Source of the DNA: Tissierellia bacterium
GTDB lineage: Bacteria > Bacillota > Clostridia > Tissierellales > Peptoniphilaceae
DNA: 53,634 nt
Assembly: GCA_030537815.1 (NCBI GenBank)
Contig: JAUNVF010000007.1
Coordinates: 1 to 53,634, forward strand
Direction of reading: 5' to 3'
Shown here: positions 35,387 to 45,256 of the stretch, piece after piece
Position numbering within the stretch: position 1 is the stretch's first letter
How the letters are laid out: each line of letters starts with the position of its first letter
Translations under genes and position numbers: made by a program
Notes under the pieces: generated by a model
The model's input: the letters and a program-made list of their open reading frames with translations, nothing else
Database searches by the model: none
Told to the model about the DNA's origin: nothing

Positions 35387-36243
35387 ATATAAATATAATC
35401 GAGTTTTTAAAGTCCTGTATGATTCTTCAAACTCCGATAATTTTTGCTGCACTCTCTTCGAATATATCTTCAAAGGCAGGTTATTTTAATATAGGAATAG
35501 AAGGAATCATGACTCTCTCTGCATTTTTTGCAGCATATTTCAGCCATTATTTTCAAAATCCCTATATCGCTCTATTTATTGTGATTTTAATTGCGATTTT
35601 GCAGGCTTATATACTGGCTTTCCTAAAATGCAAATGGGGATTGAACTCGATTTTATCGGGGATTGCATATAATTTTTTTGCATTTGGTCTAAGTTCCACA
35701 CTTTTGTATCTTACAGGAAATAAGGGTATCTCGACATCATTTAAAACTTTTAAAATACCAGATTGGAATTTTGGAATTCTTAAAATCAATCCCATGGTCC
35801 TATTAGCTATTATATCAATATTTTTAATTTATTTATTAAATGAAAAGACCGTCTTGGGAATAAGGATAAAATCAGTGGGATATGATGAAGAATTCGTTAA
35901 GATAAGCGGAATGGACCCCGATATATATATTTATTATGCCCTCACTATTTCATCTATAATGGCTGCAATAGGAGGTGCCTTTATGAGCTTGGTCTATATA
36001 CCATGGTTTTCGAGGGATATGATAGCGGGCAGGGGCTTTATAGGGCTTGCAGCAGATGCGATAGGAGGGGGATCTGCATTGAGAGCCGGTTTGGTATCTA
36101 TTTTATTTGGAATTATCTTTGGACTATCAAATCTCCAGCCTGAAATAAGTATTAAGCCCGAAATTTTTCAAATGCTCCCTTATTTGTCTGTCATGGTTTT
36201 TTTCTTAATTAAGAAATTAATTGATGAATTAGGAAAGAGATAA
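35383..36243 (+). CDS. Nucleoside ABC importer permease 2 (BPD_transp_2 family)
   Basis: This 286-residue permease has the typical start AALSSNISSKAGYFNIGIEGIMT, the coupling loop NEKTVLGIRIKSVGYDEEFVKISGMD and the end motif GFIGLAADAIGG. GAGGAA lies before the ATG, which overlaps the preceding stop. It is the second half of the nucleoside pore. The paired permeases, the double ATPase and the upstream BMP lipoprotein make a complete importer. Confidence 0.9.
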   Translation: MNINIIEFLKSCMILQTPIIFAALSSNISSKAGYFNIGIEGIMTLSAFFAAYFSHYFQNPYIALFIVILIAILQAYILAFLKCKWGLNSILSGIAYNFFAFGLSSTLLYLTGNKGISTSFKTFKIPDWNFGILKINPMVLLAIISIFLIYLLNEKTVLGIRIKSVGYDEEFVKISGMDPDIYIYYALTISSIMAAIGGAFMSLVYIPWFSRDMIAGRGFIGLAADAIGGGSALRAGLVSILFGIIFGLSNLQPEISIKPEIFQMLPYLSVMVFFLIKKLIDELGKR

Positions 36244-36280
36244 TATCCGATAGCATTTTAATAATAAAGGCTCCCTTTCT

Positions 36281-36309
36281 TTACATCTATTAATTTTATT
36301 TGTTATAAT
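36281..36309 (+). promoter_or_regulatory. Promoter of pyrG
   Basis: TTACAT (36281-36286) and TATAAT (36304-36309) are separated by 17 bases. The start codon is 34 bases after the -10. I see no C-rich initial transcript or terminator of the known Gram-positive pyrG reiterative-attenuation kind. Confidence 0.65.
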
Positions 36310-36342
36310 TAGACTTGGTTAAGTATTTTCAGGAGGTATGAT

Positions 36343-37938
36343 TTGAATACTAAATATATTTTTGTTACAGGTGGAGTAGTTTCATCTTTAGGAAAGGGAA
36401 TAACGGCTGCATCTTTGGGAAGGCTTTTGAAAAATAGAGGTTTAAAAGTCTTATTGCAAAAATTTGATCCATATTTAAATGTAGACCCGGGTAATATGAG
36501 TCCACTTCAGCATGGAGAGGTTTTTGTCACCGATGACGGCGCAGAAACGGATCTCGATATAGGTCATTACGAGAGATTCGTAGATGTCAGATTAAACAGA
36601 CATTCCGACATAACTACCGGGATGGTCTATAGATCTGTATTGAATAAGGAAAGAGATGGATTTTTTGAGGGCGGAACAGTACAGGTGATTCCGCATATCA
36701 CTAATGAGATAAAAGATAGAGTTAGAAAGGTGGCCAGTGAGCAAGAAGTAGATATCGTAATTACTGAAATTGGCGGGACTGTTGGAGATATAGAAGGGCT
36801 TCCGTTTTTAGAAGCTATAAGACAAATCAAAAAGGATCTCGGTAGGGAAAATGTGATGTATATCCATGTTACTCTTCTTCCTTATCTGACTAAATCTGAA
36901 GAGCTTAAGACCAAACCGACTCAACATAGTGTAAAAGAATTGAGGAGTATCGGTATTCAACCCGACCTTTTGATTATAAGAACCGAACATGAGATAGACG
37001 AGGCGTCAAAGGAAAAGATAGCTTTGTTTTGCGATCTTGAGCCTGAAGAAGTCATAGAAAACAATGATGCCGACTCGATATATGAAATACCTCTTATGTT
37101 GGAAAAGCAGGGGCTTTCAGATCTCGTAGTAAACCATCTCGGGATAGATGCGCCTCCTGTTGAATTGGCTGAGTGGAAGAAATTAGTCGAGAGGATTAAG
37201 CAAATAAATGACGAAGTCAAAATAAGCATGGTCGTAAAGTATATAGACTTAAAAGACGCTTATATTTCTCTTGTCGAAGCGCTTAAACATTCAGGTATAG
37301 CAAATGATGTAAATATAGATTTTAATTGGATAGATGCTGAAATGATAGAGGAAGATAATTATGAAGAAATCCTTGACGGTTCAGATGCCGTACTAATACC
37401 TGCTGGCTTTGGAGATAGAGGTCTGAAAGGAATGATACTAGCTTCAAAGTATTCTAGAGAAAAGGGGCTTCCATTTTTGGGAATAAGCATGGGAATGCAT
37501 GCAGCCATACTCGATATAATGAGGAATAAGGCGGGTATGGAAATCACATCAGAAAAATGTATTTCTTCCGGATATGATGATGTGATTCACGCACCCAGAG
37601 AAGACAACGAAAAAGACGACAGAAGACTTGGTTTAATGCCATGTAAAACAATGGATGGCAGCAAGGCGAGAGAAATCTATGGAAATGAATTAATCTACGA
37701 GAGACATAGAAATAAATATGAATTTAATTTAAAGTATTTAGATAAATTAGTTGAAAATGGAGCTATTGCATCCGGTTTCACTCCTGATGAAAAATATCTG
37801 CAGATATTTGAATTAAAAGATCACGACTGGTTTATGGGAGTACAATTCCATCCGGAATTTGTGTCTAGACCTGATAAGCCACATCCTTTGATAACGGATT
37901 TTGTTTTGAAAGCCAAAAAATTTAAAGAAAATAAATAG
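36343..37938 (+). CDS. pyrG: CTP synthase with a substituted glutaminase nucleophile
   Basis: This 531-residue protein is full-length PyrG, starting at TTG 36343 with AGGAGG six bases before. The synthetase domain is well kept: [70 protein letters not shown]. It makes CTP from UTP, ATP and ammonia. The C-terminal glutaminase domain usually supplies ammonia through a Cys in GICLGMQ; here that segment is GISMGMH, with Ser382 (codon AGC). The oxyanion-loop motif PGGFG.RG.EGK reads [12 protein letters not shown]. His503 and Glu505 of the triad remain (VQFHPEF). The synthetase should work with free ammonia; glutamine use is doubtful. Confidence 0.95.
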   Translation: MNTKYIFVTGGVVSSLGKGITAASLGRLLKNRGLKVLLQKFDPYLNVDPGNMSPLQHGEVFVTDDGAETDLDIGHYERFVDVRLNRHSDITTGMVYRSVLNKERDGFFEGGTVQVIPHITNEIKDRVRKVASEQEVDIVITEIGGTVGDIEGLPFLEAIRQIKKDLGRENVMYIHVTLLPYLTKSEELKTKPTQHSVKELRSIGIQPDLLIIRTEHEIDEASKEKIALFCDLEPEEVIENNDADSIYEIPLMLEKQGLSDLVVNHLGIDAPPVELAEWKKLVERIKQINDEVKISMVVKYIDLKDAYISLVEALKHSGIANDVNIDFNWIDAEMIEEDNYEEILDGSDAVLIPAGFGDRGLKGMILASKYSREKGLPFLGISMGMHAAILDIMRNKAGMEITSEKCISSGYDDVIHAPREDNEKDDRRLGLMPCKTMDGSKAREIYGNELIYERHRNKYEFNLKYLDKLVENGAIASGFTPDEKYLQIFELKDHDWFMGVQFHPEFVSRPDKPHPLITDFVLKAKKFKENK

Positions 37939-38636
37939 ACTATGCCTCCGGCTCTCTGATAGATATTTCAGAGAAGGCTTGGAGGCATTTAATTTCAGTT
38001 GGGAGCGGGAAAAGTGAGATTTAATCTGAAATAAGTCATTTACTTAATATTTTAATGGAATAGTGATGGATTAGAGCGGATAATGGAGTTATTAGATGAT
38101 TTAAGCATGATAGAAGATTAAATAAAAATTTTTAAGTATTTAAAGTTAAAATAAGAGTTTATGATTAAAATCGAAAAATATATGGGCGATATATTAAAAT
38201 AAGATTATAATATATTTCTGTGATTATTTAGATTATATTTTCTTTGATGTCTAAATTTGAATAGATTAGATTATATAAAATAATCTTTTTATTTATCAAA
38301 AAGCCTATGATGAGATATTATTTTTTTAAAATACTTTATGAGAGGAATCTAATTATCGCTATATAAAATGTAAAATATAGAAATTAGAGCATAATTATTC
38401 CGGCTTAATTACGAGAAAAATATTTGTTTAATCGTTCTTTTATGATATAATTAATATTAGAAATCATAGAATTTAAATGTCATTCGATCATTATATTTTT
38501 TCAATATAATCTTATATATACAATTCATTAATTTTCCAATTGGTTTAAGGAGTATAATTTAAAGTGTTTTATAGTTTATATTTAAGAAATCTTTTCCGAT
38601 TTGATATTTAAATAATTATAAAGGAGAATTGCGAAC
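37939..38636. other. Intergenic region between pyrG and transaldolase-like gene
   Basis: This AT-rich stretch of nearly 700 bp contains the pyrG terminator at its left end. A possible promoter (TTGTTT 38424-38429, TATAAT 38446-38451, 16-base spacer) lies about 190 bases before the next gene. I see no open frame of useful length and no structured RNA in the remainder. Confidence 0.5.
37942..37990 (+). terminator. Terminator of pyrG
   Basis: ATGCCTCC (37942-37949) pairs with GGAGGCAT (37981-37988), with an inner stem TCTCTGA (37953-37959) and TCAGAGA (37968-37974). Only a short TTT follows. Confidence 0.75.
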
Positions 38637-39278
38637 ATGAAGTTTTTTATTGACACTGCTAATATTGATGAGATCAAAGAGGTTGCGACATGGGGGATAC
38701 TCGATGGAGTGACGACAAATCCTTCTCTTATAGCTAAAGAGGGCAGGGTATTTGAAGAGGTAATAAAAGAGATTTCTGAAATAGTCGACGGACCGATTTC
38801 AGCAGAAGTTATTTCAACTGAATCTGAAGGAATGTTGGAAGAGGCTAGGGAACTTGCGAAGATACACGAAAATATCGTAATCAAGTTGCCCATGACGAAA
38901 GAGGGATTAAAGGCTTGCAGTAAACTCACTCAAGAGGGGATTAAGACGAATGTAACTCTTGTGTTCTCTACAAATCAAGCATTATTAGCTGCTAAGGCAG
39001 GAGCTACATATGTGAGTCCATTCTTAGGAAGATTAGATGATATCGGATTTGACGGGATGGATTTGGTATCTCAGATTGCCGATGTATTTTTTAATTATGA
39101 CATAAAAACTGAAATAATAGCAGCATCAGTAAGACATCCGCTTCATGTCACAAAAATAGCGGAAAGCGGTGCGGATATAGCGACGATACCTTATAAGGTA
39201 TTTAATCAAATGCTCAATCATCCACTAACCGATATAGGAATTGAAAGATTTCTAAATGATTGGAAAGGCGTAAAATAA
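38637..39278 (+). CDS. Transaldolase / fructose-6-phosphate aldolase-like protein (TalC/MipB family)
   Basis: This 213-residue TIM barrel belongs to the small transaldolase family: [29 protein letters not shown], the Schiff-base lysine in [33 protein letters not shown], and [11 protein letters not shown]. It probably transfers dihydroxyacetone in the pentose phosphate pathway. Family members may be transaldolases or F6P aldolases; sequence alone does not fully separate them. AAAGGAG stands ten bases before the ATG. It leads the cluster with glpX, rho and rpmE. Confidence 0.93.
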   Translation: MKFFIDTANIDEIKEVATWGILDGVTTNPSLIAKEGRVFEEVIKEISEIVDGPISAEVISTESEGMLEEARELAKIHENIVIKLPMTKEGLKACSKLTQEGIKTNVTLVFSTNQALLAAKAGATYVSPFLGRLDDIGFDGMDLVSQIADVFFNYDIKTEIIAASVRHPLHVTKIAESGADIATIPYKVFNQMLNHPLTDIGIERFLNDWKGVK

Positions 39279-39335
39279 AGATTTTTGAGTATCATATCGG
39301 TCAAAGAGCCGGTAAAGAAATAGGAGGGTTACAAT

Positions 39336-40337
39336 ATGGATAGAAATTTACCTTTGAACTTAGTTAGGGTTACAGAAGCTGCGGCAATATTGGCTTCTAA
39401 ACATCTTGGAAGAGGAGATAAAAACTCTGCTGACCAAGCGGCTGTTGACGGAATGAGATCGATGCTTGAAGATCTTGATATGGATGGTGTTGTAGTAATA
39501 GGAGAAGGGGAGATGGATGAAGCTCCCATGCTTTATATCGGTGAACATGTCGGTAGAGCGGAAGGCAATAGTCCTAAAGTTGATATAGCCGTGGATCCGG
39601 TTGACGGAACCGAATTGGTCGCTAAAGGTGCTAGCAATGCAATTGCAGTAATCGCTGCTGCTCCGAGAGGAACACTTCTGCATGCACCCGATATGTATAT
39701 GGATAAATTAGCTGCGGGACCTACTGCGATGGATGCAGTCCATATTGATCTACCTGTTGAAATGAATATAAGGAGATTGGCAAAGGCTCTTAATAAAGAT
39801 ATCACTGAGCTAATAATAGCAGTTTTGGATAGGCCGAGACATGCCGAATTAATCAGGAGAATAAGAGAAACCGGTGCCAGAATTAAACTTTTCGGCGCTG
39901 GAGATATCGCTTCTGCAATATCAACTTGTTTCCCTCAAGCCAATGTCGATATGATGATGGGTATTGGTGGAGCGCCTGAAGGAGTTATAGCAGCTGCTGC
40001 TATGAAAGCTATGGGTGGAGTATTCCAAGGAAGACTTATTCCTGAAGATGATAAACAAATTGAAAGATGTAAAGAAATGGGAATTGAAGATATAAATAAG
40101 ATTTGGGAAATGGATGACTTGGTCAGCGGAGATGATTGTATGTTTGCTGCTACAGGCGTTACCGATGGAGATTTCTTGAGGGGAGTAGTTCAGCTTTCAA
40201 ATGGTCAAGTTAAAACTTATTCTGTAGTTATGAGGGCCGAAACCGGAACTATCAGATTTATAAATGCAATCCATAAAGTGGATAGAAAACCGGAATATGC
40301 TGAAAGACAGACTACAATTCCCATAATCAGATTATAG
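39336..40337 (+). CDS. glpX: Fructose-1,6-bisphosphatase, class II (GlpX)
   Basis: This 333-residue protein carries the class II FBPase motifs VVIGEGEMDEAPMLYIGE and VDIAVDPVDGTELVAKG (metal-binding Glu and Asp), then GAGDIASAISTCF and GIGGAPEGVIAAAA. It removes the 1-phosphate of fructose-1,6-bisphosphate in gluconeogenesis. AGGAGG precedes the ATG. It lies between a transaldolase-like gene and rho, and the 9-bp gap to rho suggests co-transcription. Confidence 0.96.
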   Translation: MDRNLPLNLVRVTEAAAILASKHLGRGDKNSADQAAVDGMRSMLEDLDMDGVVVIGEGEMDEAPMLYIGEHVGRAEGNSPKVDIAVDPVDGTELVAKGASNAIAVIAAAPRGTLLHAPDMYMDKLAAGPTAMDAVHIDLPVEMNIRRLAKALNKDITELIIAVLDRPRHAELIRRIRETGARIKLFGAGDIASAISTCFPQANVDMMMGIGGAPEGVIAAAAMKAMGGVFQGRLIPEDDKQIERCKEMGIEDINKIWEMDDLVSGDDCMFAATGVTDGDFLRGVVQLSNGQVKTYSVVMRAETGTIRFINAIHKVDRKPEYAERQTTIPIIRL

Positions 40338-40346
40338 AGGGGTTTT

Positions 40347-41693
40347 ATGCTGATTAATCACGAAGTACTAGCTGATAAAAAACTTGATGATTTACGGGTG
40401 ATTGCAAAAGCTGTTGGTGTTCCCGGAATCACTAAATATAGAAAAAAAGAACTCATCGAAGCCATAATCAAGCAGACCGGTGAAAATGATAGACTTAATG
40501 GAGAACTGGAAAATGAAGATTTGGAAGAAGATGAGGATATAATCTCTGACGAATCCCAAGAAAAAGAGGAGATAATCGTATCAGGTGTCCTTGACCTTCA
40601 TTCTGATGGATATGGTTTTTTAAGGTCAAATCATTATGACTCCGGCGATGAAGATATATATGTCTCACCAGTCCAGGTCAGGAGATTTAGGCTTAAGACA
40701 GGAGACTATATAGTCGGAATCACCAGGGAAAAAAGGGAAAAGGAAAAATTTGGTCCTTTAATTTATGTCAAGACAGTAAATGGAGATACTCCTGATTTTG
40801 CTAGGAATAGGGCTCAATTTGAAGACTTGACACCCATATACCCGATTGAAAAAATTAAACTCGAAGGCGGAACTAAGGAGATATCTGCGCGGATTATAGA
40901 TCTGATATCGCCTATCGGCAAGGGGCAGAGGGGATTGATTGTATCGCCGCCCAAGGTCGGTAAGACGACATTGATTAAATATATCGCAAATGCTGTGGTA
41001 AAGAATTATCCCGAGACTCATGTGATAGTCCTTTTAATCGACGAAAGGCCTGAAGAAGTTACCGATATGCAGAGGTCTGTAATCGGTGAAAAGGTCGAGA
41101 TAGTTGCTTCGACATTCGATGAATTGCCGATAAATCATGTGAGGGTATCTGAGATAGTCCTAGAGAGGGCGAAAAGACTGGTAGAACATGGAAAAGATGT
41201 GATGATACTTCTCGATAGTATAACCAGACTTACGAGAGCTTATAATATAACTTCTCCGATATCGGGCAGAACATTATCGGGAGGACTTGATCCCATGGCG
41301 CTTCATAAGCCGAAGAGATTTTTTGGCGCTGCTAGAAAGATTGAAAATTATGGATCGCTTACCATACTCGCAACTGCTCTTATAGATACCGGTTCGAGAA
41401 TGGACGATGTAATTTACGAGGAGTTTAAGGGGACTGGTAATATGGAGATTCATCTAGACAGAGCCCTGTCCAATATAAGGATATTCCCTGCTATAGATAT
41501 TTACAAGTCGGGAACCAGAAGAGAAGAATTGCTTCAAACTGAAGACGAATTGGAAGCGATGATCAAAATTAGAAGAGCTCTTTCAAATTCTTCAAATTAC
41601 GATATTGCCGATTCCATACTTTCTACATTAGCGAAGACTAAGACAAATGAAAAATTTGTCAGTATAGTTAATGATGACAGGATACAATTTTAA
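40347..41693 (+). CDS. rho: Transcription termination factor Rho
   Basis: This 448-residue Rho has an N-terminal helix bundle (LDDLRVIAKAVGV), an acidic insert (residues about 55-75), the cold-shock-like RNA-binding domain (GVLDLHSDGYGFLRS), and the RecA-type motor: Walker A SPPKVGKTTL with Lys206, LLIDERPEEVTDM, ILLDSITRLTRAYN and the Q/R loop region SGGLDPMALHKPKRFFGAAR. It ends untranslated transcripts by ATP-driven translocation. GAGGGG precedes the ATG. Confidence 0.97.
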   Translation: MLINHEVLADKKLDDLRVIAKAVGVPGITKYRKKELIEAIIKQTGENDRLNGELENEDLEEDEDIISDESQEKEEIIVSGVLDLHSDGYGFLRSNHYDSGDEDIYVSPVQVRRFRLKTGDYIVGITREKREKEKFGPLIYVKTVNGDTPDFARNRAQFEDLTPIYPIEKIKLEGGTKEISARIIDLISPIGKGQRGLIVSPPKVGKTTLIKYIANAVVKNYPETHVIVLLIDERPEEVTDMQRSVIGEKVEIVASTFDELPINHVRVSEIVLERAKRLVEHGKDVMILLDSITRLTRAYNITSPISGRTLSGGLDPMALHKPKRFFGAARKIENYGSLTILATALIDTGSRMDDVIYEEFKGTGNMEIHLDRALSNIRIFPAIDIYKSGTRREELLQTEDELEAMIKIRRALSNSSNYDIADSILSTLAKTKTNEKFVSIVNDDRIQF

Positions 41694-41785
41694 ATAAATA
41701 AAAAACACTTACTTAAACTATTATTCATGATATTTATCGATAATTTAATTGAAGATAAAGCATGCTATCTAAGCCTTAACTTTTC

Positions 41786-41814
41786 TTGCAATTGTCTTTA
41801 TATCGTGTTATAAT
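41786..41814 (+). promoter_or_regulatory. Promoter of rpmE
   Basis: TTGCAA (41786-41791) and TATAAT (41809-41814) are separated by 17 bases, about 43 bases ahead of the rpmE start. Confidence 0.75.
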
Positions 41815-41856
41815 TCAATAGTTAGATATTAGTTTTAAACAAAAGAGGTGATATTC

Positions 41857-42057
41857 ATGAAGGAAGGTATTCATCCAAAATACCATGAATCTACAGTGAC
41901 ATGTGCATGTGGAAATACTTTTACGACCGGTTCCACTAAGGAAAATCTAAAAGTTGAGATCTGTTCTGACTGTCATCCATTCTATACAGGACGTCAAAAA
42001 TTCGTAGAGCGTGGTGGTAGAGTAGAGAGATTCAAGAAGAAATACAATAGAGACTAA
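41857..42057 (+). CDS. rpmE: Ribosomal protein bL31, zinc-binding form
   Basis: This 66-residue protein starts at ATG 41857; GAGGTGAT just upstream is the ribosome binding site, so the in-frame GTG 41848 is not the start. It reads [22 protein letters not shown], then [22 protein letters not shown]. The cysteines CAC and CSDC mark the zinc-containing C+ form. It follows rho, the usual clostridial order, but has its own promoter and terminator. Confidence 0.96.
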   Translation: MKEGIHPKYHESTVTCACGNTFTTGSTKENLKVEICSDCHPFYTGRQKFVERGGRVERFKKKYNRD

Positions 42058-42069
42058 TTTCTTCATCAC

Positions 42070-42100
42070 AAAGGTTAGTGGAAGCACTAACCTTTATTTT
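42070..42100 (+). terminator. Terminator of rpmE
   Basis: AAAGGTTAGTG (42070-42080) pairs with CACTAACCTTT (42085-42095) around a GAAG loop, followed by ATTTT. Confidence 0.85.
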
Positions 42101-42112
42101 ATGGAGTATATA

Positions 42113-43063
42113 ATGAACAGAAATAAAAATAAAGATGAAATAAAGAAGACTACTATTGGAGGTCAGGCCTTAATAGAGGGAATTCTCATGAGAGGGCCTG
42201 AGAAGACTTCGATAGCAGTTAGAAAACCCGATGGTATTATCGAATTAAAGATGGACGATACTCCCACGATTATGTCAAAAAGTCAATTTTTTAAACTTCC
42301 ATTTATAAGAGGAGTAGTCGCTCTTGTAGATTCTATGAGATTGGGGACAAATGCCCTGATGTATTCGGCATCTTTTTACGATGACGAAACTGAAGAAAAG
42401 TCTTCAGGCGAGAGTTTTATCCGGAAGATATTCAAAGATAAGACGGATAAGATAATAGAATCTTTTTCTTTCGTTTTCTCAATACTGATCGCAATGGTTT
42501 TATTCTTTTTTATACCGACATTTACGACATCGATTTTTAAAAAGCATATAAATAGTTCATTGGCATTAAACTTGATTGAAGGCTTGATTAGAATATGTAT
42601 ATTCCTGATATATATAGTTTCAATTTCAAAGATGGAGGAGATGAAAAGAGTTTTCCAATATCATGGAGCTGAACATAAATCTATATTCTGTTATGAAAAG
42701 GGTCTGGATTTAACTACTGAAAATGTCAGGATTCAGTCGAGACTTCATCCTAGATGCGGAACCAGCTTTTTATTCTCAGTCATGCTGATTTCGATTGTCG
42801 TGCTATCATTTTTCGGTTGGCCAAACCCGATAGTTCGTATAATTACGAGGATTTTGGTATTGCCGATAATCATGGGAATCTCCTATGAAGTCAATAGGAT
42901 ACTGGGCAGATCTGATAGTGGTATAGCTAAAATTCTGGTAATGCCGGGACTTTTTATACAAAAGATTGCAACTGTCAAGGAACCATCCGATGATCAGATA
43001 GAGGTAGCCATTGAAGCGCTTAAGGCGGTTATACCCGAAGATCCGGAGCTTGATCAATGGTAA
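42113..43063 (+). CDS. DUF1385 (YqhQ-like) membrane protein
   Basis: The start is taken as ATG 42113, because GGAG at 42102-42105 is better placed for it than for ATG 42101. The protein of 316 residues has the family start TTIGGQALIEGILMRGPEKTSIAVRKPDG, RGVVALVDSMRLGTNALMYSA, two central hydrophobic hairpins, and the conserved HGAEHKSIFCYEKG with RLHPRCGTSF. The function is not established. The gene usually stands between rpmE and prmC in Clostridia, as here, and overlaps prmC by 7 bp. Confidence 0.92.
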   Translation: MNRNKNKDEIKKTTIGGQALIEGILMRGPEKTSIAVRKPDGIIELKMDDTPTIMSKSQFFKLPFIRGVVALVDSMRLGTNALMYSASFYDDETEEKSSGESFIRKIFKDKTDKIIESFSFVFSILIAMVLFFFIPTFTTSIFKKHINSSLALNLIEGLIRICIFLIYIVSISKMEEMKRVFQYHGAEHKSIFCYEKGLDLTTENVRIQSRLHPRCGTSFLFSVMLISIVVLSFFGWPNPIVRIITRILVLPIIMGISYEVNRILGRSDSGIAKILVMPGLFIQKIATVKEPSDDQIEVAIEALKAVIPEDPELDQW

Positions 43064-43857
43064 TCAGCGATCTATTTGGATTATGGGATAAGTCAGAATT
43101 ATTTATAATAATCGAGGAAGTTTTAGGTCTTAAAAGACATGATATTTTTTTAAATCCGGGATACGAAATCCCAGATGAGAAGATTGACTTGATAAAGGAT
43201 ATGATAGAAAAGAGAAAGAGGCATATTCCTCTTCAGTATATAATTGGCAAATGGTGGTTTTATGATTTTGAAATAGAAATAAGACCGGGCGTTTTGATAC
43301 CGAGGCCGGAGACTGAATTGCTCGTCGAAAAAGCTATTCAAATCTCAAGGCCCGGCATGAATATACTGGATATCGGAACAGGTTCAGGTGTAATAGCCAT
43401 TGCATTGGCAAAGCATATAAAAGATGCCAATGTATTCGCTGTAGATAAATCCGAGGAAGCCATTGAGCTAGCAAAATTGAATGCAAGGAAGAATTCGGTA
43501 GATATAGATTTTAGATTGGGAGATTTATATAATCCTGTCGAGGGAATTAAATTCGACATCATCGCAACCAATCCTCCTTATATCGAAAGCGAATACGAAG
43601 GTAAATTAAAGCCTGAGCTCAGCTATGAACCGCATGATGCCTTGTACTCAGGAGAAGATGGACTCGATTGTATAAAAGAAATTATAGAGAAATCAGATTA
43701 CTATATTAATAAAAAGGGTATTATTCTAATAGAGATTGGTTTTAATCAAGGTAAAAAGGTAAAAGAGATCTTAGATAAAAAAGCTTATACAGATATTGAA
43801 ATAATAAAAGATTACAATGGCTTTGACAGATTAGTAAAAGCCGAATGGCATGGTTAA
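43057..43857 (+). CDS. prmC: Release factor glutamine methyltransferase
   Basis: This 266-residue SAM-dependent enzyme methylates the Gln of the GGQ motif in release factors. The N-terminal helical part (residues 1-80) leads to RPGVLIPRPETELLVEKA, the SAM loop ILDIGTGSGVIAIALA and the catalytic NPPY (172-175) in IIATNPPYIESEYEG. GGAG precedes the ATG, which lies within the end of the DUF1385 gene. Its substrate gene prfA follows after a short decayed region. Confidence 0.96.
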   Translation: MVISDLFGLWDKSELFIIIEEVLGLKRHDIFLNPGYEIPDEKIDLIKDMIEKRKRHIPLQYIIGKWWFYDFEIEIRPGVLIPRPETELLVEKAIQISRPGMNILDIGTGSGVIAIALAKHIKDANVFAVDKSEEAIELAKLNARKNSVDIDFRLGDLYNPVEGIKFDIIATNPPYIESEYEGKLKPELSYEPHDALYSGEDGLDCIKEIIEKSDYYINKKGIILIEIGFNQGKKVKEILDKKAYTDIEIIKDYNGFDRLVKAEWHG

Positions 43858-43877
43858 TAAATACGAGGTGCAAATTA

Positions 43878-44143
43878 ATGGTTTTATAAAGATTTATTAT
43901 CGTTCTTAAAGACAGCTGCTTTGGACTTCGGCGGTTTGAATAATAAATATTAAAAAATGGTCGGAAGTCTATTTGCTCCAAGATTTTCTAATCTATGAGC
44001 AAAGCAGAAATAAAAATTAAAATTTTTGACAACGATATTAATTGCTGCACTGATTTCAATAAGAAATAAGTCCTATAGTTTTTATTTTGGTTGGCGGCTT
44101 TGGATATATCGTCTACAAAATAATATTTAATATTAAGAGCTGA
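43878..44143 (+). pseudogene. Decayed small membrane protein gene between prmC and prfA
   Basis: A ribosome binding site (GAGGTG, 43865-43870) and ATG at 43878 are followed, one base out of frame, by a protein-like stretch FYKDLLSFLKTAALDFGG, then a stop, more stretches in the same frame (SLFAPRFSNL, LTTILIAALISI) broken by stops, and finally, in another frame, [19 protein letters not shown] ending at TGA 44141. The pieces line up as one protein of about 85 residues with two hydrophobic helices. Two frameshifts and at least three stops show it is broken. I cannot name the family. Confidence 0.6.
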
Positions 44144-44165
44144 TCAAGCAAAGCGAGGAGATAAT

Positions 44166-45233
44166 ATGATTGAAAAATTAAAAGCTATAGAAGATAAATA
44201 TATGGATCTTGAGAAAAAGATAATAGATCCTGAAGTTATTAAAGATATGCCTACATGGCAAAGATATTGCAAGGAGCATTCGGATCTCAAGCCGATAATC
44301 GAAAAGGCTAGAGAATATATCGACAATAGCAAGATACTTGAAGAAGATAAGGAAATGCTCGGAGAATCTCTTGATGATGATATGAAAGAGATGATCAAAG
44401 AGGAAATAGATGAAAGAAGCAGAGAGATTGAAAAGCAGGAAGAAGAAATAAGAATTCTGCTACTCCCTAAAGATCCAAATGACCACAAGAATGTCATCGT
44501 AGAGATCAGAGCGGGAGCCGGTGGAGATGAAGCTGGATTATTTGCTGGAGATTTATACAGAATGTACCATATGTATGCTGATTCGCAGGGCTGGAAGACA
44601 GAACTTATGAGCATGAATGATCAAGGAGTAGGCGGAATTAAAGAGGCGATTTTTATGATTAAGGGAAATGGTGCCTATTCGATGCTAAAATACGAATCGG
44701 GAGTTCATAGGGTTCAAAGGGTCCCGACGACTGAATCAAGTGGTAGAATACATACATCGACGGCAACGGTAGCTGTTTTACCGGAAGCTGAAGACGTCGA
44801 TGTCGAGATAAATCAAAATGACTTGAGAGTCGATGTTTACAGGTCATCCGGAAATGGAGGCCAGTCTGTAAATACTACTGACTCTGCCGTCAGGATAACC
44901 CATATACCGACAGGTATTGTAGTTTCATGTCAAGATGAGAAATCTCAGTTGAAAAATAAAGATAAGGCAATGAAGATATTAAAGACCAGATTATACGATA
45001 AGATGCTCGAAGAACAAAATGCGGAGATTTCAGAAAATAGGAAATCCCAGGTTGGAACAGGAGACAGATCCGAGAGGATAAGGACTTATAATTTTCCTCA
45101 GGGAAGGATTACAGATCATAGGATTAATATGACAGTATACCAGTTGGAATCTTTTTTGAATGGTGATATTCAGGAGATGATAGACGCTTTAATCACTGAA
45201 GATCAAGCTAAAAAGCTTGCTACTGTCAGCTAA
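44166..45233 (+). CDS. prfA: Peptide chain release factor 1
   Basis: This 355-residue RF1 has the GGQ motif at 231-233 ([16 protein letters not shown]) and the RF1-type codon-recognition tripeptide PTT in [17 protein letters not shown] (PxT, not the SPF of RF2). It reads UAA and UAG stops. GAGGAG precedes the ATG. After GGQ the usual His is Ser (GGQSVN for GGQHVN), a conservative-looking oddity. Confidence 0.97.
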   Translation: MIEKLKAIEDKYMDLEKKIIDPEVIKDMPTWQRYCKEHSDLKPIIEKAREYIDNSKILEEDKEMLGESLDDDMKEMIKEEIDERSREIEKQEEEIRILLLPKDPNDHKNVIVEIRAGAGGDEAGLFAGDLYRMYHMYADSQGWKTELMSMNDQGVGGIKEAIFMIKGNGAYSMLKYESGVHRVQRVPTTESSGRIHTSTATVAVLPEAEDVDVEINQNDLRVDVYRSSGNGGQSVNTTDSAVRITHIPTGIVVSCQDEKSQLKNKDKAMKILKTRLYDKMLEEQNAEISENRKSQVGTGDRSERIRTYNFPQGRITDHRINMTVYQLESFLNGDIQEMIDALITEDQAKKLATVS

Positions 45234-45256
45234 GTTATAAATATATAATAGAATTT

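Noticed and set aside
38082-38120. A 12-codon frame (MELLDDLSMIED) in the gap after pyrG.
   Set aside because: There is no ribosome binding site, and the length is within chance for this AT-rich gap.
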